DNA of 64,000 nucleotides from the NCBI GenBank assembly GCA_036490175.1, contig DASXEJ010000002.1, positions 1 through 64,000 on the forward strand. Reading direction: 5' to 3'. The notes below the pieces were generated by a model that ran no database searches, had not been told where the DNA came from, and saw only the letters and a program-made list of their open reading frames with translations. Origin of the DNA: Pirellulales bacterium (GTDB lineage: Bacteria > Planctomycetota > Planctomycetia > Pirellulales > JACPPG01). Made by a program: the position numbers and the translations under genes. Positions within the stretch are counted from its first letter, which is position 1. The number at the start of each line of letters is the position of its first letter. Of the stretch, positions 44,156-55,362 are shown piece after piece.

Positions 44156-45649
44156 ATGCGCGTTGGCATCATCGCGATTCAGCAAGAATCGAATACGTTC
44201 ATCGGCAAACCGACGGTTCTCGATCGCTTTCGCGAAGACCTCCTTCTCACGGGCGCAGACGTACGATCGGCCCTCGCCAGCGCTCACCATGAAGTCGGTG
44301 GCTTCTTTAGCGGGCTGGAAGAATGCGGGATTGAGGCGGTGGGGATCATGGCAGCGCGCGCGATGCCCTTTGGCGTCATCGCGGGCGACACGTGCCGGTC
44401 GCTGATGGGAATTTTAGACGCCGCGCTGGCCGGCGCCGGAGAACTGGACGGAGTGCTCGTCGCGCCGCACGGTGCCGCGGTCAGCGAACCAGAGCCCGAC
44501 TTCGACGGATTCTGGTTGTCTCGCTTGCGTCAGCAGCTCGGCAACCAGATGCCGATCATGGGCACGTTAGACCCTCACGCGAATCTATCGGCGAAGATGG
44601 TAGCGGCATGCAACGCACTGGTGGCCTATCGGACGAATCCCCACCTGGATCAACGCGCGCGGGGCTTGGAGGCAGCCGCCCTGATGGCGCGCACCTTGCG
44701 CGGTGAGGTCTTTCCCATACAGCGAGCCTGCTTTCCGCCTGTGGCGATCAATATCGAGCGGCAGTCCACGGCTGCCGAGCCATGCCGTGGAATTCTGGAA
44801 TCGGCGCGCCTCGGGCGCGAGCGCCTGGGCGTTCTGTCGAGCAGCATTCTCTTGGGTTTCCCCTATGCCGATGTGACGGAAATGGGATCGGCCACACTAG
44901 TCGTCGCCGACAAGGACACGGACCTCGCCCAGAGATGCGCCGACGACTTAGGGCAGCTCCTTTGGAGGCGGCGCCACGAGTTGGTCGGCCAGCTCATCGA
45001 TATACCAGCGGCTCTTGCCTTGGCAACGGCATTGACCGGATCGGTATGTCTGCTCGATATGGGAGATAACGTCGGCGGTGGGTCACCGGGCGACGGTACC
45101 TCGCTGGCGCAGGCTATGATGCAGCAGTCGCTGGGCCCAACATTTGTCTGCCTATACGATCCAGAGTCTGTCGAGGCATCGCGAGCGGCGGGCATCGGCC
45201 ACACCGTTAGCCTTCGCGCCGGGGGAAAAACCGACGACGCACATGGCGCACCGCTAGAGATCGAGGCAACCGTCTCGCAATTGTGCGATGGCAAGTGGAC
45301 CGAGCCCGAACCACGCCACGGCGGCTTCATGAGTTTTGATCAGGGATCGACCGCGATTGTGCAGGTCCGCGACCGCCTGACTATCATGCTCACTTCGCGT
45401 CGCATGGCTCCTTTTTCCCTGCGTCAGCTTTCCCATTGCCAGATCGATCCCTCTTCGTTTCGTTATCTGATTGTGAAAGGCGTCCACGCGCCCGTTGCCG
45501 CCTACGAGGCTGTCTGTCTGCATTTCATCCGTGTAAATACGCCGGGCACCACGACGGCCGACATGGGAGCACTGTCGTATCATCACCGGCGTCTTCCCAT
45601 GTTTCCTTTTGAGCCGGACACGCGTTGGTCATTACCGCCACGCGCTTGA
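44156..45649 (+). CDS. M81-family metallopeptidase, MlrC-like
   Basis: 497 residues from ATG 44156, 5 bp after the RidA stop (AGAGG in its tail as Shine-Dalgarno). Family of microcystinase C (MlrC), which cleaves linear microcystin-derived tetrapeptides or small amino-acid conjugates. The proposed zinc ligands are conserved in form: LDPHAN with Asp139 and His141, and YRTNPHLD with His163, 22 residues later. GGGSPGDGT near 306-314 marks the C-terminal MlrC domain. Here the substrate is probably a small modified amino acid or peptide, not necessarily microcystin. No signal peptide. Confidence 0.9.
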   Translation: MRVGIIAIQQESNTFIGKPTVLDRFREDLLLTGADVRSALASAHHEVGGFFSGLEECGIEAVGIMAARAMPFGVIAGDTCRSLMGILDAALAGAGELDGVLVAPHGAAVSEPEPDFDGFWLSRLRQQLGNQMPIMGTLDPHANLSAKMVAACNALVAYRTNPHLDQRARGLEAAALMARTLRGEVFPIQRACFPPVAINIERQSTAAEPCRGILESARLGRERLGVLSSSILLGFPYADVTEMGSATLVVADKDTDLAQRCADDLGQLLWRRRHELVGQLIDIPAALALATALTGSVCLLDMGDNVGGGSPGDGTSLAQAMMQQSLGPTFVCLYDPESVEASRAAGIGHTVSLRAGGKTDDAHGAPLEIEATVSQLCDGKWTEPEPRHGGFMSFDQGSTAIVQVRDRLTIMLTSRRMAPFSLRQLSHCQIDPSSFRYLIVKGVHAPVAAYEAVCLHFIRVNTPGTTTADMGALSYHHRRLPMFPFEPDTRWSLPPRA

Positions 45650-45979
45650 AAGTAACCACGATCCCATCCAACTTGCTTCAACGGCAACGCGCCACCGGCC
45701 GGCAAGCCCGCCCCCATCTGCTCATCTTGCGAGGCATACACGGGGACGCGGGGCGCTTGCGTTTGTCAGGACTGTGCTGAGAATTGGCGGTGGACGAAAC
45801 GCCATAGGGTATTCAAGCTCCCGAGGGCTGCCACTCCCCTCCCAATTTCAGTACCGGCGTCCGTGAGAGTTTCCGTTAAGGTTTAGCTTGCGTGTAGTGT
45901 CGGAAGGAACGGCGCAGATGCCGACTTGCAGTTGCCCGCCATGTGACTCGTGCTTTCGCGGACGAAACTGCATTGCGTT
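45650..45979. other. Intergenic, 330 bp, nothing recognised
   Basis: Convergent gap between the M81 gene and the DUF1501 gene. No clear terminator hairpin or gene; composition slightly less GC-rich around 45880-45960. Confidence 0.4.
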
Positions 45980-47416
45980 TCAGGCGAGGATTTCTGGAAC
46001 CAGCTTTCCGTGGACGTCGGTGAGGCGGAAGTCGCGGCCTTGAAAGCGGAACGTGAGACGCTCGTGGTCGAAGCCCAGGCGGTTGAGAATCGTGGCGTTC
46101 AGGTCGTGAATATGCACCGGGTCGCGGACGATGTTATAGCCAAACTCGTCCGTTTCGCCGTGCACGACGCCAGGCCGGATGCCGCCGCCAGCCAACCACA
46201 TCGAGAAGCAGCGGCCGTGATGATCGCGACCGTAATCGTCTTGCAACCCCCCTTGGCAATAGACGGTGCGACCGAACTCGCCACCCCAAATCACGAGTGT
46301 ATCGTCGAGCAACCCTCGTTGTTTTAAGTCCTGAATCAGGGCGGCCTGACCTTGGTCGATGTCGCGACATTGCTTCGGGATATTCGTCGGCAGTCCGGCA
46401 TGCTGATCCCAGCCGCGATGATAAAGTTGCACGAAGCGCACGCCTCGTTCCAGCAGCCTGCGTGCCAACAGACAATTGCTTGCGAAACTACCGGGCCGTC
46501 GCGCATCCTCGCCGTAAAGTTGAAATGTGGCTGCCGTTTCGGATGACAGGTCGGCCAGCTCCGGCACCGACGATTGCATTCGGAACGCCATTTCGTATTG
46601 CGCGATGCGGGTGGCGATCTCGGGATCGCCCGTTTCGTCGTAGTGTTGCTCGTTCAGTTGCGTGATGCCATCGAGCATTTGGCGACGTAGCGTGCTGTCG
46701 ATTCCGGGGGGATTCGACAAATACAGCACGGGATCACCAACACTGCGCAGCTTCACGCCTTGATGGCTCGTCGGCAAAAAGCCGCTTCCCCACAAGCGGT
46801 CGAGCAAACCTTGATTGGAATCGTTGCCGCTTCCGTGCGAGATGAGCACGACGAACGCCGGCAGTTCTTCCGTAGCGCGCCCTAGGCCGTAGCTAACCCA
46901 CGCGCCCAGCGAAGGCCGGCCTGGCTGCTGCGAGCCGGTCTGCAAAAACGTGATGGCCGGATCATGATTGATCGCCTCGGTGTGCATCGAGCGAACGAGG
47001 CACACTTCGTCGATAACGCGACCAGTATGCGGCAACAATTCGCCGAGCCAGGTTCCCGACTGGCCAAATTGTCGAAAGCCGAATTTCGGCGCGACTACGG
47101 GAAAACTTTTTTGGCCGGACGTCATACCCGTCAAACGCTGGCCCTGGCGAATCGAATCGGGAAGCTCCGAGCCGTGCAGCCTGCGGAGTTCGGGCTTGTA
47201 GTCCAACAATTCCAACTGCGACGGCCCGCCCGACTGAAATAAGTAGACGATGCGCTTGGCGGTCGGCGCAAAATGCAGATTCCCGAGTGGCGTCGGCGCC
47301 GCGTAGCCTTCGGTGCTCAGCAAAGATGCCAAGGCGGCCGTGCCAATGGCCGTTCCGCTACGACCAAAGAACTGTCGGCGTGCGATTCGTGCGCAGGCTT
47401 CGCTGATCGGCGTCAT
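45980..47416 (-). CDS. DUF1501 exported protein (alkaline-phosphatase/sulfatase superfamily)
   Basis: 478 residues from ATG 47416, overlapping the stop of the upstream DUF1553 gene by ATGA. The N-terminus [22 protein letters not shown] is a twin-arginine signal. DUF1501 body: [18 protein letters not shown]-like start ([19 protein letters not shown]), [41 protein letters not shown] and [17 protein letters not shown] with metal-binding Asp/His. In planctomycetes it almost always forms a pair with a PSCyt1/DUF1553 cytochrome, as here. The joint role is not established; polysaccharide or sulfated-glycan processing is often proposed. Confidence 0.92.
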   Translation of the reverse strand: MTPISEACARIARRQFFGRSGTAIGTAALASLLSTEGYAAPTPLGNLHFAPTAKRIVYLFQSGGPSQLELLDYKPELRRLHGSELPDSIRQGQRLTGMTSGQKSFPVVAPKFGFRQFGQSGTWLGELLPHTGRVIDEVCLVRSMHTEAINHDPAITFLQTGSQQPGRPSLGAWVSYGLGRATEELPAFVVLISHGSGNDSNQGLLDRLWGSGFLPTSHQGVKLRSVGDPVLYLSNPPGIDSTLRRQMLDGITQLNEQHYDETGDPEIATRIAQYEMAFRMQSSVPELADLSSETAATFQLYGEDARRPGSFASNCLLARRLLERGVRFVQLYHRGWDQHAGLPTNIPKQCRDIDQGQAALIQDLKQRGLLDDTLVIWGGEFGRTVYCQGGLQDDYGRDHHGRCFSMWLAGGGIRPGVVHGETDEFGYNIVRDPVHIHDLNATILNRLGFDHERLTFRFQGRDFRLTDVHGKLVPEILA

Positions 47417-50400
47417 GACTTAGAGATCGCCTCATCGAGATTCAGGAGCATGCTCATCACAACGGTCCAGGCGGCCAGGTCCAAGCGTTCGAGATGAGGG
47501 TCGGACTTCGTGTATCCCACCTGCAGCAGTTTTTCCGCGGCGGCCGGGTCGCGGTGAAATTGTGCGAGCGCCTTACGATACGTGTCGAGAAGTAGCTCTT
47601 CTTCTCTGGCGTGCGGACGGCGGCACAAAACACGCTTGTAGGCGAATGCGAGTCTTTCCGTCTCACTGCCGGCATGCTGCAGGGCGTGCTCGGCAAGGTG
47701 CCGCGCGGCCTCCACGTAGGTTGGATCATTGAGAAGAATCAGTGCTTGCAGCGGGGTATTGGTCGTGGCCCGTCGAACCACACAGGTCTCACGATCTGGA
47801 GCGTCGAAAGACGACATTGTCGGCGGCGGGCAGGTGCGTTTCCAAAAAGTGTACATGCTGCGACGATACAATCCCTCGCCCACGTCAATGACATACTTTT
47901 CCCGTCGTTCGACGGACACGTCTTCCCACAGCCCTTCTGGCTGATAGGGCTTCACGCTGGGGCCACCAACGCGCGCCTGCAGCAGTCCACTGGCCGCGAG
48001 CGCCGCATCGCGGAGCGTTTCTGCCGGCAGCCGTCCGCGTGGCCCGCGCGCCAGCAGGCGATTCACAGGATCTTTGGCTAGCAACTCGGGCGTGACCCGT
48101 GAAGATTGTCGATAGGTAGCAGACAACGCTATCTGCTTGAGGATGGCGCGAGTATTCCAGCCACTTTGGATCAGCTCGGTCGCCAACCAATCGAGTAGCT
48201 GGGGATGGCTCGGCAACGCCCCCTGCACACCAAAGTCGGCGCTGGTTTCCACCAGCCCCGTGCCGAATAACATCTCCCACCAGCGATTCACCGCCACACG
48301 CGCGGTCAAAGGGTGGCGTGGGTCGACGAGCCATTGTGCCAGGCCCAATCGATTGCGCGGCGCATCTTTGGAAAGTTCCAAGAGCGTAGCCGGCACATCG
48401 GCCGAGACTTCGGCCACATGCTGATCGTAGCGGCCTCGACTCAACAAATATGTCGGCCGCGGCGGAGACGCTTCTTGCATCACCATCATGCTGGGAATAG
48501 CGAGGCGGACGTCCTCGACCTGCTTCTGTAGATCGGCCAATTCTGTGCGCAGTTGCCGTGTCTGTGGGTCGATCTGATTCACAAAATATTGGCGTATCAA
48601 GTCGTGCTGCGGCATCGATCTTTGCACGGGCGGGATCGAAAGGCAGTTTTGCAAAGCCACAAGGTCTTGGCCTGTGGCGAGCTGGGCAACTTGATCGGTA
48701 TTGAGGACTCGGTGGTAGACCTGCACGTCGTCGATCAATCCTTTGAACGGAGCCGACGTCTGCCGCCGACCAATATGAAAGGGCTTGTCAGTCTGGATCG
48801 TGCCGCGCAGCGTATCCGCGCTGACGTCGGTCTCCTGCAAACGACCGTCGATGTAAATCGCAACGCCTGACACGCGCCGCGAGCCGTCATACGTAACCAC
48901 GAGGTGCTGCCAGGCGTCCTGGCTGAGGGGCTTCTTGGTAATGATCTTTAGCGCATCGTCCGGCCAGGCGTGGACAAAATGCGTGGCTACCTTGCCACCT
49001 TCCAGGATGATGTCGTAGCCGCGAAAGGCGTTCACCTCATCCATCTTGGAAAGCACGGCCATCGCGTCGGTCGACTGCGGCCGTACCCAGACCGCGAACG
49101 ACAGCGGCTCTTCGCTTTCAAATGTTCCGCCTGCGGCGAATTCGACAGTCGTCGTGCCGTCAAACGCGAGCGCTGTCCCCAGCTTCCCAGGCTCACGAGA
49201 TACTCGCCCTAGAATCACGCCCTGCTGTGCGGGGTTCAGTTCATTGAGAACGATTTCGGGATGAAACTCGTTTTCGTCAACATTCGACTCATCGAATGCG
49301 GCGCGCAACATCAACCCGCCCGGCGCGAAGTTCGCAAGCTGCTCGGCGGACAGGCTTTTTTCCCACAGGTCCGCTTCGGAAGGGGCGTCTGCCAGTCGTC
49401 GCTGCACCGATTGTTCGAGTTGCTGGCGCCGGTCGTCAAGTTGCGCCAATTGATCTCGCTGCGCTGCGCTGGGGACTGCCAAGAGCGGCTCGGCCATCTT
49501 CCCTTGGCTGTAGCTCACGATCTTGTCGGGCACATTGTTCAAGAATGCCGAGAATTTGTAGTAGTCTCGCTGCGTGATCGGATCGTACTTGTGATCGTGA
49601 CAGCGGGCGCATTGCATCGACAACGCCATGAACGCCGTTGAAACCGTGTGCACGCGGTCGGCGACATATTCCGCGTGATACTCCTCCTCGATGACGCCAC
49701 CTTCGGTGGTCAGAACGTGATTGCGGTTGAATCCGGTCGCCACACGCTGCGATAGTGTTGCCTGGGGGAGCAGATCGCCAGCCAGTTGCTCGGTGAGGAA
49801 TTGGTCGTACGGCATGCCCTGTGCGAAGGCATCAATGACCCAATCGCGCCAAGGCCACATCGTGCGCACTTCATCATTGTTGTAACCATTCGTGTCGGCA
49901 TAGCGGGCCAGATCCAGCCAGTGCATCGCCATTCGCTCGGCATGCCGAGCTGAATTGAGCAGACGATCAACCACCTGTTCATAGGCCAGAGTCGTGTCGT
50001 CAGAGAGAAACGCGTCGAGCTCGTCCGGCAAAGGGGGAAGCCCTGTTAGATCGAGAGTGACTCGCCGCAACCAGGTCGCGCGATCCGCCTCTTCGGCGGG
50101 AGCCAGGCCTTCAGCTTCTAGTCGATGGAGAACAAAATGGTCGATCTCGCCGCGGGGCCAGGTCGCTTGCCGTACGATCGGCGTCTCGTGGCGTTGCGGT
50201 GCCGTGAATGCCCAATGTTGAGAATACGACGCGCCGCCGGCGATCCAACGCCGCAGCACGTCGCGCTGTTCCGACGTCAACGGCTTCTTCGCTGCCGCGG
50301 GCGGCATGATCGTCTCAGAGTCTGTCGCATCAACCCGCGCCAGCAAGTGGCTGGACTCCGGTTTGCCTGGCACGATCGGCGTCTCACCACTATCCGCTGG

Positions 50401-50634
50401 ACGCAGCGCCACATCGCGCAGATCCAACCTCAAACCGGCCTGCCGCGAAACCCCGTCCGGCCCATGGCAACTCCAACAATGATTCGACAGGATCGGGCGC
50501 ACATCCCGATTGAAGTCAATCGCGTCGGCGGCTCGTACAGCCACCGATGGTTGCCATATCCAGCAAGCATAAAACACCATGCGCCAGAAGGTGTTCTGGA
50601 ATCTGGAGCGATGCTGATAGCCGAATGATGCCAC
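47413..50634 (-). CDS. PSCyt1 - DUF1549 - LamG - DUF1553 planctomycete cytochrome
   Basis: 1073 residues. The start is taken as GTG 50634 because AGGGGA lies 9 nt upstream and a signal-like stretch follows ([20 protein letters not shown]); ATG 50658 and ATG 50580 are alternatives. PSCyt1 heme domain with CWSCH at 53-57; DUF1549 (about 125-345: [35 protein letters not shown]); a LamG/concanavalin-like domain (about 465-650: [31 protein letters not shown]); and DUF1553 (about 735-1010: [45 protein letters not shown]). Probably periplasmic, forming a unit with the DUF1501 protein downstream. Divergent from the sulfatase. Confidence 0.88.
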   Translation of the reverse strand: MASFGYQHRSRFQNTFWRMVFYACWIWQPSVAVRAADAIDFNRDVRPILSNHCWSCHGPDGVSRQAGLRLDLRDVALRPADSGETPIVPGKPESSHLLARVDATDSETIMPPAAAKKPLTSEQRDVLRRWIAGGASYSQHWAFTAPQRHETPIVRQATWPRGEIDHFVLHRLEAEGLAPAEEADRATWLRRVTLDLTGLPPLPDELDAFLSDDTTLAYEQVVDRLLNSARHAERMAMHWLDLARYADTNGYNNDEVRTMWPWRDWVIDAFAQGMPYDQFLTEQLAGDLLPQATLSQRVATGFNRNHVLTTEGGVIEEEYHAEYVADRVHTVSTAFMALSMQCARCHDHKYDPITQRDYYKFSAFLNNVPDKIVSYSQGKMAEPLLAVPSAAQRDQLAQLDDRRQQLEQSVQRRLADAPSEADLWEKSLSAEQLANFAPGGLMLRAAFDESNVDENEFHPEIVLNELNPAQQGVILGRVSREPGKLGTALAFDGTTTVEFAAGGTFESEEPLSFAVWVRPQSTDAMAVLSKMDEVNAFRGYDIILEGGKVATHFVHAWPDDALKIITKKPLSQDAWQHLVVTYDGSRRVSGVAIYIDGRLQETDVSADTLRGTIQTDKPFHIGRRQTSAPFKGLIDDVQVYHRVLNTDQVAQLATGQDLVALQNCLSIPPVQRSMPQHDLIRQYFVNQIDPQTRQLRTELADLQKQVEDVRLAIPSMMVMQEASPPRPTYLLSRGRYDQHVAEVSADVPATLLELSKDAPRNRLGLAQWLVDPRHPLTARVAVNRWWEMLFGTGLVETSADFGVQGALPSHPQLLDWLATELIQSGWNTRAILKQIALSATYRQSSRVTPELLAKDPVNRLLARGPRGRLPAETLRDAALAASGLLQARVGGPSVKPYQPEGLWEDVSVERREKYVIDVGEGLYRRSMYTFWKRTCPPPTMSSFDAPDRETCVVRRATTNTPLQALILLNDPTYVEAARHLAEHALQHAGSETERLAFAYKRVLCRRPHAREEELLLDTYRKALAQFHRDPAAAEKLLQVGYTKSDPHLERLDLAAWTVVMSMLLNLDEAISKS

Positions 50635-50807
50635 GTGGAACTGTCCCCTAAACAACATCGAAGAGGCAGCATGTTTCTTTGAAGCACACGAACTGATTAA
50701 ACGACCCGCCAGGGAGCCGTAGCAGACAGTGTTAATGAGACCTATTATGTCAGACTGATGACCGTCGTACACTGTTCTTGGCCGTTCATGCCTGCGAGCC
50801 CGTCGTC

Positions 50808-52238
50808 ATGCGATACCAACTGACTGTGCGATTACTACAAAAAATAGCTGCACTTATCGTTGTTGCGACTGTCGCATTGCATGGCGATTCCCCTTCAAAA
50901 GCAGCCGATAACGCGGATTTGCCGCGTAGTCCGAATATCATCGTTATCCTGGCGGATGATCTTGGCTATGGTGATTTGCACTGCTATGGGCAACAAAGAA
51001 TCCAGACGCCGCGGTTAGACCGTCTGGCGGCCGAGGGCGTCCGCTTTACCGATTGTTACGCCGGTTGCACGGTCTGCGCCCCCAGCCGATGCACTCTAAT
51101 GACCGGCCTGCATACCGGGCATTGCCGTATTCGCGGCAATGCGCAGGTGCCTCTGGAAGCGAACGATGTCACCGTGGCCGAAGTGCTAAAAACGGCCGGC
51201 TACGCGACAGGCATCATTGGCAAATGGGGGCTGGGGGAAGCCGGTACTTCAGGCGCTCCGAACGAGCAGGGCTTCGACCACTGGTTCGGCTACCTCAGCC
51301 AGCATCATGCGCACAATTATTATCCAGACTTTCTCTGGCGCAACCGAGACAAGGAACCCGTGGTCGGCAATGTCGTGCGCGATGGGGTCGCTAGCGAGCG
51401 CGCTGTGTACTCGCAAGATCTTTTCGTGCGCGAAGCGATAACATTTCTCGATCGCCAGCAGGCGCACCCCTTCTTCCTGTATCTTGCGTTCACGAGCCCG
51501 CACGCCAACAACGAGGCCGGAAAGCAAGGCATGGAGGTCCCCAGTGACGCGCCCTATACGAATGAATCGTGGCCGCAGCCGCAGAAGAACCATGCCGCGA
51601 TGATCACGCGCTTGGATCGAGATATCGGCATCGTGCTCGATCACTTGCAGGATCTTGGAATCGCCGACAAGACGATCGTACTTTTCTCCAGCGATAACGG
51701 TCCGCACAAGGAAGGTGGCGCCGACCCGAACTTTTTTCACAGCTCCGGTCCCTTGCGCGGAATCAAGCGCGATTTGTACGAGGGAGGCATTCGAGTGCCG
51801 GGCATAGCGAAGTGGCCCGGCCAGATTGCGGCCGGATCTACGTCGGACTTGCCCTGGGCTTTCTGGGATGTCTTGCCCACGCTGGCCGAGATCGCGCAGG
51901 TGCAGCCACCAGCCGGCTTGGACGGAATCTCGATCCTGCCCACGCTCGTCGGCCCCCCGCGCGCGGGCCACACGCAACAACACCACGATTATTTGTACTG
52001 GGAGTTTCACGAGCGCGGTTTCCAGCAAGCGATTCGGACTGGCAATTGGAAGGGAATTCGATCCGGCATGTCGACGCCGATCGCGCTCTACGACCTTGCG
52101 AGCGATATTGCCGAGACCCGGAACGTCGCAGACGCAAATCCGCAGGTCGCCGCCAAGCTCACGGCGCTGATCGATTCCGCCAGAACCGAATCGCCCGATT
52201 GGCCACTCCCCGCCGGCGCGCAACCGTCCAAGCACTGA
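50808..52238 (+). CDS. Exported type I sulfatase (arylsulfatase-like)
   Basis: 476 residues from ATG 50808; signal peptide to SKAADNAD. Metal-binding ILADDLGYGD near 47-56 and the formylglycine motif C-A-P-S-R at Cys90 in the TVCAPSRCTLMTG block; GKWGLGE, HPFFLYLAFTSPH and SSDNGPHKEGG complete the active site. It hydrolyses sulfate esters in the periplasm after maturation of Cys90 by a formylglycine-generating enzyme (not in the window). It shares a 173-bp divergent promoter region with the PSCyt/DUF1553-DUF1501 operon, so the three may act on the same sulfated glycan. Confidence 0.93.
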   Translation: MRYQLTVRLLQKIAALIVVATVALHGDSPSKAADNADLPRSPNIIVILADDLGYGDLHCYGQQRIQTPRLDRLAAEGVRFTDCYAGCTVCAPSRCTLMTGLHTGHCRIRGNAQVPLEANDVTVAEVLKTAGYATGIIGKWGLGEAGTSGAPNEQGFDHWFGYLSQHHAHNYYPDFLWRNRDKEPVVGNVVRDGVASERAVYSQDLFVREAITFLDRQQAHPFFLYLAFTSPHANNEAGKQGMEVPSDAPYTNESWPQPQKNHAAMITRLDRDIGIVLDHLQDLGIADKTIVLFSSDNGPHKEGGADPNFFHSSGPLRGIKRDLYEGGIRVPGIAKWPGQIAAGSTSDLPWAFWDVLPTLAEIAQVQPPAGLDGISILPTLVGPPRAGHTQQHHDYLYWEFHERGFQQAIRTGNWKGIRSGMSTPIALYDLASDIAETRNVADANPQVAAKLTALIDSARTESPDWPLPAGAQPSKH

Positions 52239-52502
52239 GCATTCGGTGCATCCCACTGCGCGTGGCACCCTCTCAATGCGAGGCCCGCTCACTCCCCGCG
52301 CAATACCTCCCGCACGATCCGTGCAATACGTCGCCGACGGCAGTTCCGGTTCTCGGGAACCTGCTAGCGGCGCGGTTTACAGCGGTCGCAGCACTAGCCC
52401 ATGTTCGACGAACGGTCACTCGCCGGAGCAGTACATGGGACTCTAAGATCATTTTCCGACGTAAGGTTTCGTTGGCAAACACAATTCCGCGGAGCAGCGG
52501 CC

Positions 52503-53891
52503 GTGCATAAGCAAGGGGCCAAGGTAAGCGCACGTTGGCTATGGGTGCTCGCATTGGCAAGCTGCCAAATGCTGTGCCTGATTGTCACGCTTGCCTGGTA
52601 CGGCAAGTTACTGGAACGGGGCCTGACGCTGGCCCTGCGCGGACAGATTGCCGCCGTCAACTCGGAGGTCGTCGGAGAATTCGCCGCGTTTGTGGGCGAA
52701 TGGGGCATATCGGACTTGCGTCCCGGCAGCCAAGACTTTCAACGCGTGCAATCGCTGATCGAACGCTTCCGGCTGCCCAATAACGGCTACCTGTACCTGG
52801 CAGATGCCCGCACCGGCAAGATCATCTGTCATCCCACGCTGCAGGACGACGCGCGCGGCCCGGTGGTGCCTTCCGACCCGAAGCTCATCGAGCAAACGCT
52901 GGGCAAGATTACCCCTGGAGGCACGATCGGCGGCTGGGTCGATTTGCCCGACGGCACGCACTATTTCACGATCCGCGATCTGGCGGACTGCGGCGCACTA
53001 TTAGTCGCCGATCAGCACGAAGGGGAAAACTGGGCCGTGGTCGATCATATCACGACTCCGTTGTGGACATTTGGGGCGTTCGTAACCGTGGTCCTGGTGC
53101 TGCTGGGGACCGCCTTCAGCATGGGCATCATCCACGGATACGAGAATACCCTCGAGAACATCAATGCCCGTCTCGAGCGAACCATAGCGCAGCGGTCTCG
53201 GGCGCTCGTGAACACACGCGATGCCGTCATCTTCGGCCTGGCGAAACTGGCAGACTCGCGCGATGCGGAAACGGGCGAGCACTTGGATCGAGTCCACGAG
53301 TACATCGCCATCCTCGCCAAGGAACTCGCCAGGCACCATACCGGCATCGACGAGGAATATATCGAACGGCTCAAGTTGGCCTCTTCGCTGCACGACATCG
53401 GCAAAGTGGGCATCCGCGACGAGATCCTTCTCAAGCCCGGAAAGCTGACCAGCGAAGAGCGCAAGGTCATGCAGACGCACGGAGTGATTGGCGCGCGCTG
53501 CCTGGCCTCGATCCAGCAGCGATTGGGAGATGACGACTTTCTCGACATGGCCTGCGAAATTGCCGCTGCTCATCATGAGCGGTGGGACGGTCTGGGCTAT
53601 CCCTATGGGCTTAAAGGGGAGGAGATCCCGCTCTCGGCGCGGATCGTCGCAGTGGCCGACGTTTACGATGCCCTCACGACGCAGCGCGTCTATCGCGATG
53701 CGATGCCGCACGAAGAGGCCATGCAGCTGATCCTCTCTGGCGCAGGCACGCAGTTCGACCCCTCGGTTGTCGACGCATTTCGAGCTTGCATCGACAGCAT
53801 TGAACAGGTCGCCGAGAAATTCTCGAGCGGAGAATACCAGCCCATATCGCCGGTGGCTGACGACAAGAGCGCTGCCGAAGTCGTCTTTTAA
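52503..53891 (+). CDS. Membrane HD-GYP c-di-GMP phosphodiesterase with dCache-like sensor
   Basis: 462 residues from GTG 52503 (GGAG 8 nt upstream); ATG 52401 would add 34 residues but lacks a ribosome site. TM1 at about 12-32, periplasmic dCache-like domain (about 40-185: RFRLPNNGYLYLADARTGKIICHP), TM2 at 187-211, a coiled linker, then the HD-GYP domain: HDIGKVGI with His297-Asp298 and HHERWDGLGYPYG with Gly-Tyr-Pro at 365-367. It is expected to degrade cyclic di-GMP in response to an outer signal, tuning attachment or motility. Stands alone. Confidence 0.9.
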   Translation: MHKQGAKVSARWLWVLALASCQMLCLIVTLAWYGKLLERGLTLALRGQIAAVNSEVVGEFAAFVGEWGISDLRPGSQDFQRVQSLIERFRLPNNGYLYLADARTGKIICHPTLQDDARGPVVPSDPKLIEQTLGKITPGGTIGGWVDLPDGTHYFTIRDLADCGALLVADQHEGENWAVVDHITTPLWTFGAFVTVVLVLLGTAFSMGIIHGYENTLENINARLERTIAQRSRALVNTRDAVIFGLAKLADSRDAETGEHLDRVHEYIAILAKELARHHTGIDEEYIERLKLASSLHDIGKVGIRDEILLKPGKLTSEERKVMQTHGVIGARCLASIQQRLGDDDFLDMACEIAAAHHERWDGLGYPYGLKGEEIPLSARIVAVADVYDALTTQRVYRDAMPHEEAMQLILSGAGTQFDPSVVDAFRACIDSIEQVAEKFSSGEYQPISPVADDKSAAEVVF

Positions 53892-53923
53892 GCCCCGCTA
53901 ACGCTTCACACCGCGCTCGATCG

Positions 53924-55279
53924 TCAGGGATTCTTAATCCCCTGGCGGCGGTACTTTTCTTTGTACTTCTCCCACAGCCGTTTGTGCCGGTCAGTCAATT
54001 GCACCGTGCGGCCTTGAATGTAGGCCGCCGTGACCTGTGTGGGAATCTCGAGCGGGTCGCCGCTGGTGACGATCAACGTCGCATCCTTGCCCGCATCAAG
54101 TGTCCCCACGCGGTCGGCCACGCCGAGGATCTGAGCCGGGTAAATCGTAATTGCCTTCAGCGCCTCTTCCGCCGGCAGACCGTGCGCCGCGGCCGTACCG
54201 GCATGATAGGGCAGGTTCCGCAAGTTCGACGGCAACGATCCCGAAGCGCCGCCAATTACGCCCGCGATACAAAAGGGAACGCCCGCAGCCTGCAAGCGAG
54301 CAGGCACAGTAAAGGGAGCGTCGTAGGCATCCATGCGGCGCCGTGGCAGGCGATGGACGCCCCCCACGATAACCGGCACAGCATTCTTTTTTAGCAAATC
54401 GATACACTCCGGCGCGTCATACCCTCCGACGATCACCAGACGCAGCCCCTCTTGCTCTGCAAATGCCACGGCCGATTGAATTTGCTGAATATCCTCGGCA
54501 TCGACGAACACCGGAATCTTCTTTTCCAAGACGGGGATCATCGCCTCCCAGCGGATGTCGAACTCGGGCGCGGCTGCACCGCTGGACTGCTGCGCGCGCT
54601 TGGCCGCCAAATACGCCCGGGCATCGACTACCGCGCGACGAATCGTCTTGAGAGCTTTATCGCGATCCCGTCCGGCGGGCGCCTCGCCGGGTTCACTCAG
54701 GGCCGCTTCAACGGGTGCCATGCGCGGCCAGCTGATGTGCATGCCGACGTCTGGTTTCAGGCACATGTCTTCCCAGGTCCAGCCATCGAGCTGCATGCAA
54801 GCCGACAAGCCCGTGATCAAGCCGCCACTAGGCACCGTCAGCACGGAAAGCACGCCGCCGGAACGACCAACGGGAATCAATTCGCTATCGGGATTGAACG
54901 CCACCTGCGCCTTTACGTTGGGATTGATGTCTCCCGTTTCGGCCTGGTCTCGCGATCCACGAACCGAGGGAATTTCGACCAGGCCCAGCTGCGTATTGGC
55001 ATCGATGAGTCCCGGGTAAACATGCTTGCCCGCAATGTCGACGCGTTCGGCATCCGCCGGAACCGCCACTTCACGCCCGACGGCCACGATCTTACCGTCC
55101 TGAAATAGCAGCGTTGCGTTCTCGATCACGGGCCCACTTACTGGATGCACCGTCCCGCCCACCAGCGCAATCGGCCGCTGCTGCGCCGCGCCAGGCACCT
55201 CGGGCGTCGCCATTGCGCGGCGGCCCTCGCCCAGTCCACCGAATACAACTGCCAGGATAATTATCAGGCAATGTCTCAT
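53924..55279 (-). CDS. Exported amidohydrolase-fold protein lacking the HxH metal motif
   Basis: 451 residues from ATG 55279 (GGGAAGG 6 nt upstream); signal peptide MRHCLIIILAVVFGGLGEG to RAMATPEV. The imidazolonepropionase-like barrel of the amidohydrolase superfamily is recognisable: LFQDGKIVAVGREVAVP, GKHVYPGLIDANTQLG, then VGTLDAGKDATLIVTSGDPLE near the end. Where active members have GxxDxHxH, this one has GLIDANTQ, so the two metal-binding His of strand 1 are missing. It may be non-catalytic or a binding partner of the 1102-residue protein encoded upstream on the same strand, 180 bp away. Confidence 0.85.
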   Translation of the reverse strand: MRHCLIIILAVVFGGLGEGRRAMATPEVPGAAQQRPIALVGGTVHPVSGPVIENATLLFQDGKIVAVGREVAVPADAERVDIAGKHVYPGLIDANTQLGLVEIPSVRGSRDQAETGDINPNVKAQVAFNPDSELIPVGRSGGVLSVLTVPSGGLITGLSACMQLDGWTWEDMCLKPDVGMHISWPRMAPVEAALSEPGEAPAGRDRDKALKTIRRAVVDARAYLAAKRAQQSSGAAAPEFDIRWEAMIPVLEKKIPVFVDAEDIQQIQSAVAFAEQEGLRLVIVGGYDAPECIDLLKKNAVPVIVGGVHRLPRRRMDAYDAPFTVPARLQAAGVPFCIAGVIGGASGSLPSNLRNLPYHAGTAAAHGLPAEEALKAITIYPAQILGVADRVGTLDAGKDATLIVTSGDPLEIPTQVTAAYIQGRTVQLTDRHKRLWEKYKEKYRRQGIKNP

Positions 55280-55362
55280 GATGTACCTTCCCAAAACCGC
55301 ATATGGGCCGATCAAATGCGTGAATGCGTTATTCATAATCAAATTAAGTGCCGTCACTTCTC

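Noticed and set aside
52401-52502. ATG 52401 as start of the HD-GYP gene
   Set aside because: The extra 34 residues have no ribosome site, whereas GTG 52503 has GGAG at 8 nt and puts the first membrane helix at the usual distance from the N-terminus.
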